This document shows positions 18,130 to 25,511 of a stretch of 64,000 bases of DNA, piece after piece. Origin of the DNA: Solibacillus silvestris (lineage in GTDB: Bacteria; Bacillota; Bacilli; Bacillales_A; Planococcaceae); contig CP014609.1 of NCBI GenBank assembly GCA_001586195.1, positions 222,001-286,000 of the forward strand, in the 5' to 3' direction. A program made the translations under genes and the position numbers. Numbering within the stretch: position 1 is the first letter of the stretch; every line of letters begins with the position of its first letter. The notes beneath the pieces are model-generated. The model had not been told where the DNA came from. It made no database searches and saw nothing but the letters and a program-made list of their open reading frames with translations.

Positions 18130-18920
18130 CGATTTTCGCCAACCTTTGCTGTTATGTCGATTTGTAGGGCTTTAAGTGATTTTTTGACGTTTCCGCTCCG
18201 CATTAATGCCTCGCCGACTAATATTCCTTTTGCGCCAGCATTCGCCACAAACTGTGCATCTTCCGGACCTAAAATGCCGCTTTCACTAATAAAGGCAATC
18301 GGTGATGGGGGAAGAAGCTGCGCAATTTCAAGTGTTGCTGAAAGTGAAACATCGAATGTTTTCAAATTCCGGTTATTTACCCCGATGATGTTTGCTCCAA
18401 TGGCAAGGGCACGCTTTAATTCCTCGGCATCATGTACTTCAACGAGCACTTCAAGCTGTTTTTCTGTCGCATAGGCGTGTAGGGATTTCAGCTGAACGTC
18501 TGTTAATGCTGCGACAATCAACAGTACAACCGATGCGCCGGCAGCCTTTGCATAGTCGATCTGCACTTCATGGATGATGAAGTCTTTACATAAAACAGGG
18601 ATGTTTACGGCATTTGCAACTGCATTTAAATCCGCATAGCTTCCTTTAAAAAATGCGCGCTCTGTCAATACGGAAATACAGGCAGCACCTGCTTCTTCAT
18701 ATTGTAAAGCTTGCTCAACAGGCTCGACTTCTGTCGCAATATCACCTTTGGAAGGGGAGGCACGCTTCATTTCCGAAATTACTTGCAATGAATTGGCTGA
18801 CATCAATGTTTCATATAAAGAAGGTCGGGCCTTATCAATTGATAAAAACACAGGCTTTGTCGAAAGCAATTGTGGCAACTCAGTCTTTTTTTGGTCAATA
18901 ATACGGTCTAAAATCGTCAT
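18126..18920 (-). CDS. trpC: indole-3-glycerol phosphate synthase
   Basis: 264-residue TIM barrel. EMKRASPSKG carries the catalytic lysine; LCKDFIIHEVQI and IGVNNRNLKTF are signature motifs; ISESGI is near the C-terminus. Normal length and complete. Overlaps trpD and trpF by 4 bp. Confidence 0.95.
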   Translation of the reverse strand: MTILDRIIDQKKTELPQLLSTKPVFLSIDKARPSLYETLMSANSLQVISEMKRASPSKGDIATEVEPVEQALQYEEAGAACISVLTERAFFKGSYADLNAVANAVNIPVLCKDFIIHEVQIDYAKAAGASVVLLIVAALTDVQLKSLHAYATEKQLEVLVEVHDAEELKRALAIGANIIGVNNRNLKTFDVSLSATLEIAQLLPPSPIAFISESGILGPEDAQFVANAGAKGILVGEALMRSGNVKKSLKALQIDITAKVGENR

Positions 18921-19963
18921 TTTACGGGTTCCTCCTGCATCTGTTTTTGGCTATAAGCAACGATATTTTCTAACTTTTCATAAGCGCGTCCGGACAAAAT
19001 GCTGTCCTTCGCCATATCGATTCCTTCCTTCATCGTCGCGGCAAGCCCATATGCAAAGAAGCCAATGCCGGCATTTAAGAGAACTGTATCGAAATACACG
19101 CTTTGTTTTCCCTTTAATAAATCACGCATAATGTCCGCATTTTCTGCAGGAGTGCCGCCACGTATTGCAGAAAGTGGCTGTGCGGCTAAGCCCACATCTT
19201 CAGCGCGCAGTTTAAATGGAATCATATCCCCGCGGTCTAACAGCACAAAAGTGTTTTCACCATCCAGTGATGCTTCATCCATTCCTTGTGCACCAGATAC
19301 GACGATTGCACGCTCACGTCCAAGCATATGGAGCACTTCCGCATAATCCATCGTGAAGGTCGGTCGGTTAATGCCGACAAACTGTGTTTTTAATGGAACA
19401 GGGTTTGTCAGGGGGCCGACTAAATTGAAAATCGTCGGCTTGCCGATTGCCTGTCGCACTTCACCGATCCGTTTTAATTTTGGATGCATGTTCGGTGCAT
19501 GTAAAAAGGCGATACCATGTTGTTTGAGTAATTCGGATGTTTGCTCGATATTCGGCAATAGCGTAATGCCAAGTGCCTCTAACACATCCGAACTTCCTGA
19601 AGCACTTGATACTTTTCTATTGCCGTGCTTCGCTACCGAAATGCTTCCACCTGCCAATACAAAAGCGGAAGTCGTACTAATATTGAAGCTTTGAAGTCCG
19701 TCGCCACCTGTGCCACAATTATCGATATAAATACCTTCCGGTACGTCGACGGCCACGGCATGTGATTTCATTACAGAGGCTAAACCTGCAACTTCGTGTG
19801 CCGTTTCTCCTTTTGCACTCATGGCTGTTAAAAAGAAGGCGATCTGTTCTTTCGGTGTTTGCTCATTAAAAATAAGCTGTGCCGCCTGCTGCATTTCCTC
19901 AAAAACTAAGTGCTCTTTTCGCTCAATCTGTTCAATGTATGGAAGTAAAGACATGTTCATCAT
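18917..19963 (-). CDS. trpD: anthranilate phosphoribosyltransferase
   Basis: 348 residues. DNCGTGGDG binds the pyrophosphate, KHGNRKVSSASGSSDVLE is the signature region, and IFNLVGPLTNP is also intact. It converts anthranilate and PRPP to phosphoribosylanthranilate, so a source of anthranilate is needed, which matters because the upstream TrpE looks inactive. ATG overlaps the trpE stop by 4 bp. Confidence 0.95.
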   Translation of the reverse strand: MMNMSLLPYIEQIERKEHLVFEEMQQAAQLIFNEQTPKEQIAFFLTAMSAKGETAHEVAGLASVMKSHAVAVDVPEGIYIDNCGTGGDGLQSFNISTTSAFVLAGGSISVAKHGNRKVSSASGSSDVLEALGITLLPNIEQTSELLKQHGIAFLHAPNMHPKLKRIGEVRQAIGKPTIFNLVGPLTNPVPLKTQFVGINRPTFTMDYAEVLHMLGRERAIVVSGAQGMDEASLDGENTFVLLDRGDMIPFKLRAEDVGLAAQPLSAIRGGTPAENADIMRDLLKGKQSVYFDTVLLNAGIGFFAYGLAATMKEGIDMAKDSILSGRAYEKLENIVAYSQKQMQEEPVK

Positions 19964-20943
19964 CCTTTCAGTAAAGAGTGGAATGGCACTTCTTCATCTG
20001 CTTTCGAATGAAGCTGAGCGACATTTCCTTGAATTATTATCGTCTGTTCAGGTGTTGTGAAATCGACTTGCCCATTAAAGCCGATATAGCCGATCATGCC
20101 TTGTGCTGGTAATAGCCCTTTCACGACATCGATTGCATGAAGGGTAGGGCTTAACGTACCTGTTGTAACATTGGCAAGTTGTTGCACTGAATTTTCCGTA
20201 CTATAGCGTTCAATTGACGGTGCATCATTCGTAACGGAAATATTTCCGTCTCTTACTTGCATGTAGTTTGATTGTGACGTACCGATTACTGTGCAATCAT
20301 CAAATTCGACATAGTACATATATGGTGCAGCGTGCTCAATGCGCATTTTTCGATAAAGAGAAAGGGCGTCACCTGTAAATTGTGCGCGATAACGTTCATT
20401 TTCATCTTTTTCGACATGTTGCAATGTGTAGGCTGACTGTTCAGGTGTTGGTGTTGTAAACAGCTGTTCAATCAATTGATTAATGTTTGGCTCTACTTGC
20501 TCTGCTTCAATATTTGTATGGAAAACAGCGATTTCATCTGTTAAATGATCAAAAATAACGAGTGTATCGTAAACGTGAAACTGCAGTTCAGGCAATGGCT
20601 TTTGCAATGCATGAATATAGCCAATCCCGCCACCAGTAAACGGATATTCCGTATGTGACGATATACGCGGCATCGCTTGTTTTAATAGTTGGATCAGTTC
20701 GCCTTCATATGTGTAGGCTTTTTTTGAATGATGCGTATGATCTAAGAGCTGATCATCTGTCCCGACATATGTTTTGCGGGGATTGACCCCGATGAACGAA
20801 TAGCGTCCATTGCCATCATATTTAGAGGAACTTTCCAATAAAAACTTCCGTTCACCTTGCAAACGCTGGAAAATAGAAATCGGTGTCAGTAAATCCCCAT
20901 TTACTTTTTTCATTGATGTACGAAAATATTGCTGAACTACCAT
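19960..20943 (-). CDS. trpE: TrpE-derived protein, apparently without catalytic motifs
   Basis: 327 residues against roughly 460-520 for anthranilate synthase component I. The N-terminal half is recognisable: the feedback-site motif LLES, then NGRYSFIGVNP, FTGGGIGYIH and, further on, APYMYY. The catalytic half has collapsed. I cannot find the GDIFQ-type motif, the AGTRxRG motif, the EHxMLVDLARND helix with its Mg ligands, PAGTLTGAPK, the IRT arginine or the GAGIVADS loop. What remains is a bridge LLPAQGMIGYIGFNG and a divergent tail. The frame is open throughout, codon use looks normal, and it overlaps trpD by 4 bp, so it is not a simple frameshift. Start ATG 20943 has AGGAG 8 nt upstream; a longer reading frame runs into the T-box. 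No trpG is in the window. Confidence 0.85.
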   Translation of the reverse strand: MVVQQYFRTSMKKVNGDLLTPISIFQRLQGERKFLLESSSKYDGNGRYSFIGVNPRKTYVGTDDQLLDHTHHSKKAYTYEGELIQLLKQAMPRISSHTEYPFTGGGIGYIHALQKPLPELQFHVYDTLVIFDHLTDEIAVFHTNIEAEQVEPNINQLIEQLFTTPTPEQSAYTLQHVEKDENERYRAQFTGDALSLYRKMRIEHAAPYMYYVEFDDCTVIGTSQSNYMQVRDGNISVTNDAPSIERYSTENSVQQLANVTTGTLSPTLHAIDVVKGLLPAQGMIGYIGFNGQVDFTTPEQTIIIQGNVAQLHSKADEEVPFHSLLKG

Positions 20944-21019
20944 TTGAAACACTCCTTTTTTGAAATAAACTACGCCTTTACGATTCGGATTATTTAGCAA
21001 TCTTGTAATTAAAGTTTGC

Positions 21020-21347
21020 TGAATAAAAAAAATCGCCCTCAGCAAAAGAATTAACTTTTGCTGAGGACGATCTGCACCGCGTTGCCACCTCGTTTGAAGC
21101 ATGCCAAAAAAGCCATGCCTCCACTTAAACCTGATAACGGCAGGGTACCGTCCACCGACTAGCGCCAGCAGCTTTCATAAGGCCCATTCACATTTACCTT
21201 TTGGCGTATTTTCACCATCCATACGCTCTCTGGACAAAACAATAAATGCTACTCTTCTTATTCAACAATTTACTCAACTAAGCTCAACTAAACGAAAACG
21301 GTGGTCGCGCTCCCGCAACCTGCTACCGTAAATAACAATTTAATATG
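21020..21347 (-). promoter_or_regulatory. tryptophan T-box leader of the trp operon
   Basis: On the minus strand the T-box core GAGGTGGCAACGCGG (centred near 21083) pairs with uncharged tRNA. It is followed by a terminator, CCTCAGCAAAAG pairing with CTTTTGCTGAGG and then eight T (21027-21068). Stem I carries the CAGAGAG-type bulge, and GTGAATGGGCC places UGG (21184-21186) as specifier codon, which is tryptophan. The operon should be transcribed through when charged tRNA-Trp is scarce. Confidence 0.92.
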
Positions 21348-21351
21348 CTTT

Positions 21352-21379
21352 ATTCTAACACTGAAAAACGAAATGTCAA
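21352..21379 (-). promoter_or_regulatory. SigA promoter of the trp operon
   Basis: On the minus strand TTGACA (21379-21374), a 16-bp spacer and TAGAAT (21357-21352) lie directly before the T-box leader. Confidence 0.75.
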
Positions 21380-21404
21380 ACAATTCTAAAATGTTTTCGC
21401 TAAA

Positions 21405-21440
21405 TAAAAAAACCAGCTGGCGTTCAAAAACCAGCTGGTG
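21405..21440 (-). terminator. terminator of queT
   Basis: Two CCAGCTGG units separated by about 10 nt form a stem (ACCAGCTGG/CCAGCTGGT), followed on the minus strand by seven T. Confidence 0.85.
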
Positions 21441-21452
21441 AAACAATCGATA

Positions 21453-21938
21453 CTAAATTAATTTTTTGAAATTCAATCGTTTATTTAAAGTGTACATAAT
21501 CGGTGCTCCAACCGCCAATACAACAAATTCGCCAAATGCTACAAACAGCCAAGTTTCCCAGAACGGGAAGCCGAGAACAATATTCAGCTGTGCTGCAATG
21601 ATAAACATTGTAAACGTAAATAGCGTTGTATTAATGATCAGACGAGCCCAAATATTTTTCACAAACTTACAAATGAATATGAAAATTCCCAGTGTAATAA
21701 TCGTATGTCCCACACCGAATATTAAGTCAATTGGACCGATTGAAGACAGCAGGAAATTGGAAATAAATACACCTAAAACAACACCTAACATATAGCGCGG
21801 GTTAAAAGCGACTAAATGGTTAAAAATTTCGGCAATACGGAACTGTACTTGCCCAAAGCTAATTGGTGCAACAAGCATTGTGACAGCAATATACAATGCT
21901 GCAATAATGGCACTCGCTGCAATAAACTTTACTTTCAT
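21453..21938 (-). CDS. queT: QueT family queuosine-precursor transporter (ECF S component)
   Basis: 161 residues, with five to six hydrophobic helices. The FRIAEIFNHL segment and overall size fit QueT/DUF988, the substrate-binding membrane component of an energy-coupling-factor importer for preQ1/preQ0-type queuosine precursors. The preQ1 riboswitch in its leader makes the assignment secure. The shared ECF ATPases and T component are not in the window. Confidence 0.9.
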   Translation of the reverse strand: MKVKFIAASAIIAALYIAVTMLVAPISFGQVQFRIAEIFNHLVAFNPRYMLGVVLGVFISNFLLSSIGPIDLIFGVGHTIITLGIFIFICKFVKNIWARLIINTTLFTFTMFIIAAQLNIVLGFPFWETWLFVAFGEFVVLAVGAPIMYTLNKRLNFKKLI

Positions 21939-21946
21939 ATGAAATT

Positions 21947-21990
21947 CCTCCTAGTTTTTTAACGTGGGATGGTTACGAACCACGCAAAGC
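21947..21990 (-). promoter_or_regulatory. preQ1-I riboswitch of queT
   Basis: On the minus strand GCGTGG...CCACG forms the P1 stem around TTCGTAACCATCC, followed by the A-rich tail TTAAAAAACTAGGAGG. The last bases pair back into the loop as a pseudoknot and include the queT ribosome binding site, so ligand binding should block translation. Confidence 0.88.
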
Positions 21991-22179
21991 AACTGCAATC
22001 ATAGCAATATTGAAAATAAAAGTAAAGATTTATAGGTCTTTTTTTTCAATAATTATTCGAAAAATTTACAAAGAGTAAAAAGTTCAACAAACCCCGCCGC
22101 ATAGCGGTTTGAAGTGTAGCAAGTAAATTTTAAAATAAGGCGCATTACCTATAATAAATTCAGAAGATTCTAAATGTTA

Positions 22180-22208
22180 TTGACTATCTAAATATGACGC
22201 GGTAATAT
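22180..22208 (+). promoter_or_regulatory. SigA promoter of the TrpX-type transporter operon
   Basis: TTGACT (22180-22185), 17-bp spacer, TAATAT (22203-22208). The leader of about 65 nt contains a small stem (ACTTCAT/ATGAAGT) but no T-box. From 21991 to 22179 I see only an AT-rich stretch with one GC hairpin near 22096-22119. Confidence 0.65.
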
Positions 22209-22278
22209 TATTTCAACACACTTCATCCAAATGAAGTTCGGCGCTTTAAACCGATAAAGTAAACTAGGGGGAAATAAG

Positions 22279-23295
22279 ATGAGAAAAAACTTAATGAAGC
22301 TGTCCTTTTTATTATTCGGGCTTCTTTTATTATTAGCTGCTTGTGGCACGGAAGAGAGCGAGACATCTTCGAATGAGACAACAAAAGGCGAGGCTGCAGA
22401 TACAGCTAATGCAGATAGTGAAAAAACATTTAAAATCGGAACAACACAAATTGTTGAGCATCCATCATTAGATGCAGCAAAAGAAGGATTTAAAAAAGCA
22501 ATTGAAGATGCAGGTATTAAAGCAGAATACGTAGATAAATCAGCAAACAACGATAACAGTGCGAACATGACAATCGCCCAGCAGTTAGTCGGGGATAATG
22601 TAGATCTGATTTTCGCGAACTCAACACCTTCAGCACAGGCGGCAAAAAGCGCAACTTCTGATATTCCGGTTATCTTCACATCGGTAACGGATGCAGTAGG
22701 TGCAGAATTGATCGAGTCAATGGCAACACCTGGTGCTAACGTAACAGGTACGATTGATTTACATCCGGAAACAATGCCGAAAACAGTTGCTTTCCTAAAA
22801 GAATTAGGGGCAAAAAATGTAGGGATGGTATTTAACGCTGGTGAGCAAAACTCAGTTGCACAAATTGCGGCAGTAAAAGAAATTGCAGCAAAAGAAGGCG
22901 TAACGATTGTGGAAGCAGCAGTTTCTGCTTCATCTGAAGTACGCCAGGCAGCAGAATCATTAGTAGGAAAAGTAGATGCATTTTATATTATTACAGATAA
23001 TACTGTTGTATCGGCACTTGAATCTGTAATCGAAGTAGCAGATGCAAACAAATTACCGCTAGTTGTTGGTGAGCTTGATTCAGTAGAGCGAGGCGGTTTA
23101 GCAGCATACGGTTTCGAATACTACGATATCGGCTATGAAGCAGGGCAAATGGCGGCACAAATTTTATTAGAAGGCAAATCACCTTCAGAAGTTCCAGCTG
23201 CATACCCGGCAAACTTAAAATTGGTAATCAATAAAGCAACAGCAGAAAACTTAGGCTTGGAAATTAAGCCTGAATGGGAAGCCGAAGTACAATAA
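22279..23295 (+). CDS. ABC transporter substrate-binding lipoprotein, TrpX type
   Basis: 338 residues. Lipobox LLAAC gives Cys22. The mature part is an ABC_sub_bind (periplasmic-binding type 1) domain with KIGTTQIVEHPSLD, FANSTPSAQAAK and the hinge segment SVTDAVGAEL. This family includes TrpX of streptococcal tryptophan uptake systems. Tryptophan specificity is inferred from family and from the neighbouring trp operon; other aromatic or small solutes are possible. RBS AGGGGGA. The first gene of a three-gene transporter. Confidence 0.85.
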   Translation: MRKNLMKLSFLLFGLLLLLAACGTEESETSSNETTKGEAADTANADSEKTFKIGTTQIVEHPSLDAAKEGFKKAIEDAGIKAEYVDKSANNDNSANMTIAQQLVGDNVDLIFANSTPSAQAAKSATSDIPVIFTSVTDAVGAELIESMATPGANVTGTIDLHPETMPKTVAFLKELGAKNVGMVFNAGEQNSVAQIAAVKEIAAKEGVTIVEAAVSASSEVRQAAESLVGKVDAFYIITDNTVVSALESVIEVADANKLPLVVGELDSVERGGLAAYGFEYYDIGYEAGQMAAQILLEGKSPSEVPAAYPANLKLVINKATAENLGLEIKPEWEAEVQ

Positions 23296-23310
23296 TTCAC
23301 TTTATAAAAA

Positions 23311-23360
23311 AAGCAAGTCAGCCTAAACAGGGATAAATGTTTGGGCTGATTTGCTTAAAA
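23311..23360 (+). terminator. strong intra-operon stem-loop
   Basis: AAGCAAGTCAGCCTAAACA pairs with TGTTTGGGCTGATTTGCTT over about 19 bp with few mismatches. It is followed by AAAACTTTT rather than a clean T-run, so it may be a leaky terminator or an mRNA 3'-end stabiliser that keeps the binding protein more abundant than the permease. Confidence 0.65.
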
Positions 23361-23388
23361 CTTTTAAAAAGTCAGGAGATGATTCGAG

Positions 23389-24429
23389 ATGTTTACAGCT
23401 ATGTTTGGGTCAGTGGAGCAAGGGATCATCTATGCAATTATGGCGCTTGGTGTTTATTTAACATTCCGCGTGCTGGATTTTCCGGATTTAACGGTTGATG
23501 GAAGCTTTGTAACGGGTGCAGGGACGGCAGCGATGATGATCGTACTTGGTTATAATCCGTTGCTTGCCACATTGGTTGCAACAGTTGCTGGATTTATTGC
23601 TGGATGCATGACAGGAATTTTACACACTAAAGGGAAAATTAATCCACTGCTTGCAGGGATTTTAATGATGATCGCCCTCTATTCGATCAATCTTCGAATT
23701 ATGGGGTTAAGCTCAGATACCGGTGTAACACGACCAAATATTCCATTATTAAATTCGGAAACAGTTTTTTCTACGTTCGGAGCTTTCTGGTCGAATTTAG
23801 GTATTGATTCCGCGATTACAAACCTATTGAAATCAATGGGCTTAGCTTCTGTTCCAACAACTTGGGGAATTTTAATTTTAATGGTTGTTGTCACGGCGGT
23901 TATTAAACTAGTAGTAGACTGGTTCTTAAAAACGGAAATCGGTCTGGCAATCCGTGCAACAGGTGACAATAAACGAATGATTCGCAGCTTTTCGGCAAAT
24001 ACCGATTCACTCGTCATCTTAGGGCTGGGAATTTCGAATGGTATGGTGGCATTATCGGGTGCCTTGATTGCCCAATATACAAAGTTTGCCGATGTCGGGC
24101 TGGGAATTGGTATGATCGTTGTCGGATTGGCGTCTGTAATTATCGGTGAAGCGATTTTCGGAACAAAGTCGATTGTTCGTGTCACATTTGCAGTTATTGC
24201 CGGGGCAATAATTTACCGAATGATTTACGCATTGGCTTTACGTGTGAAATGGCTTGACTCAGGTGATATGAAATTAATTACGGCGGTTATCGTTATTCTA
24301 GCGCTAGTAATCCCGCAAATCGTAGGGAAATATAAAGAGAAAAAGAGAAAAGCAAAACGTTTGGAAGAGCGTCTCGCATTACAGCAGGCAGAAGTAGATA
24401 TTGAGCAGGGAGGGAAGAGCCTTGCTTAA
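23389..24429 (+). CDS. ABC transporter permease, LivH-like (TrpY type)
   Basis: 346 residues with about eight to nine transmembrane helices of the branched-chain amino acid permease type. FPDLTVDGSFVTGA and the motif LAIRATGDNKRMIRS with its ATPase-contact loop are visible. A cationic, charged cytoplasmic tail follows from residue about 305. Partner of the TrpX-type binding protein. RBS AGGAG upstream of ATG. Confidence 0.88.
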   Translation: MFTAMFGSVEQGIIYAIMALGVYLTFRVLDFPDLTVDGSFVTGAGTAAMMIVLGYNPLLATLVATVAGFIAGCMTGILHTKGKINPLLAGILMMIALYSINLRIMGLSSDTGVTRPNIPLLNSETVFSTFGAFWSNLGIDSAITNLLKSMGLASVPTTWGILILMVVVTAVIKLVVDWFLKTEIGLAIRATGDNKRMIRSFSANTDSLVILGLGISNGMVALSGALIAQYTKFADVGLGIGMIVVGLASVIIGEAIFGTKSIVRVTFAVIAGAIIYRMIYALALRVKWLDSGDMKLITAVIVILALVIPQIVGKYKEKKRKAKRLEERLALQQAEVDIEQGGKSLA

Positions 24430-25216
24430 ATTAGATGGCATTAATAAAGTGTTTAACGAAGGAACACCCGATGAGAAAATTGCACTGGACAATATTAACT
24501 TGCATTTGGCACCTGGTGACTTCGTTACAATTATCGGAAGTAACGGTGCCGGTAAATCGACAATGATGAATATGATTTCTGGAGCATTAACACCCGACTT
24601 TGGCTCTGTCGAAATTAACGGCAATAATTTAACCCGTTTGCCGGAGTATAAGCGTGCTGTCCATATCGGCCGTGTTTTCCAAGATCCAATGGCAGGGACA
24701 GCACCAACGATGACGATTGAAGAAAACTTGGCGATCGCCTACTCGCGCAACACGAAGCGTTCATTGCGTTTTGGTGTTGATAAAAAGCGTCGAGAGTTTT
24801 TCAAAACGTCATTGGAAAAGCTGCATTTGAATTTGGAAAATCGTTTATCGGCTAAAGTCGGGCTATTATCGGGTGGGGAACGCCAGGCATTAAGTTTATT
24901 AATGGCGACGTTTACGAAGCCTTCAATTTTGCTGCTTGATGAACATACAGCAGCACTCGACCCATCACGCGCAGAACTTATTACAAAGCTGACAAAAGAG
25001 CTTGTCGAGGAAAGCCAGCTGACAACACTGATGGTCACGCATAATATGCAGCAGGCGCTCGATTTGGGGAATCGCCTCATCATGATGGATAAAGGTCAGA
25101 TCATTCTGGAAGTCGGCGAAGACCGCAAACAGGACTTGACGATTCCGGATTTAATGCACGAATTCGAACAAATCCGCGGCGAAAAAATGAACTCAGACCG
25201 CGCGCTGTTAGGGTAA
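24422..25216 (+). CDS. ABC transporter ATP-binding protein (TrpZ type)
   Basis: 264 residues. Walker A GSNGAGKST, Q-loop RVFQDP, signature LSGGERQ, Walker B SILLLDEHTAALD, switch histidine in VTHNM. Start TTG 24422 is chosen because GGGAGGGA lies about 7 nt upstream; it overlaps the permease stop by 8 bp. The Walker B is followed by H rather than the usual P (DEHTAALD), a feature shared with this subfamily. Confidence 0.9.
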   Translation: MLKLDGINKVFNEGTPDEKIALDNINLHLAPGDFVTIIGSNGAGKSTMMNMISGALTPDFGSVEINGNNLTRLPEYKRAVHIGRVFQDPMAGTAPTMTIEENLAIAYSRNTKRSLRFGVDKKRREFFKTSLEKLHLNLENRLSAKVGLLSGGERQALSLLMATFTKPSILLLDEHTAALDPSRAELITKLTKELVEESQLTTLMVTHNMQQALDLGNRLIMMDKGQIILEVGEDRKQDLTIPDLMHEFEQIRGEKMNSDRALLG

Positions 25217-25287
25217 TTGAAAAGTTCCGGATAGATATCGAGCTTCTTTTAATGAGTAAGCATCAGTTTGAATTAAAACTTGATTAA

Positions 25288-25442
25288 TTGATTGGAGTGA
25301 AGGGGCGACTCCTGGGGGATAAGCGTGACGCCTGAGACCAGGAACAAAAGCTAAAAGAACGCCACGTTCTGTGGCAACGCTTTTGTGACCAACATCGTGT
25401 TGGCCTCACGCCTCCGGAAAGCGCCCCCATAATGGAAATCAA
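25288..25442 (+). repeat. dispersed intergenic repeat, copy 1 (155 bp)
   Basis: Begins TTGATTGGAG and ends GGAAATCAA, giving short inverted ends. Inside is a block also present at 33.2 kb: GGAACAAAAGC...GCTTTTGTGACCAAC, containing the nested hairpins CCAC/GTGG and CCAAC/GTTGG. It matches the style of the extended intergenic repeats of Bacillaceae (TTGATTGGAG ... GCGGAAAGCG ... GGAAATCAA). Confidence 0.8.
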
Positions 25443-25454
25443 TTTTTAGAAGCA

Positions 25455-25497
25455 AAAGACTCAATTTTCTCTTGGAGAAAATTGAGTCTTTAAATTT
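25455..25497. terminator. bidirectional terminator between the transporter operon and ilvA
   Basis: AAAGACTCAATTTTCTC and GAGAAAATTGAGTCTTT form a perfect 17-bp stem with a 3-nt loop, followed by T-rich sequence on both strands. Confidence 0.9.
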
Positions 25498-25511
25498 TTA
25501 AAAAATAATAT

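Noticed and set aside
19960-20943. Frameshift as the cause of the short TrpE
   Set aside because: The frame is continuous into the trpD overlap and homologous segments on both sides are in the same frame; the missing parts are absent, not out of frame.
20944-21102. Longer N-terminus for the TrpE-like protein starting at 21102
   Set aside because: That frame runs through the T-box core and terminator; the ATG at 20943 has a proper ribosome binding site.
22020-22180. T-box or other riboswitch before the TrpX-type gene
   Set aside because: No T-box core sequence or specifier-like structure; only a single GC hairpin.
25288-25442. Insertion sequence or MITE with transposase-type ends
   Set aside because: Ends are only 6-bp inverted (TTGATT/AATCAA), no target duplication is visible and no transposase is in the window; called a dispersed repeat only.
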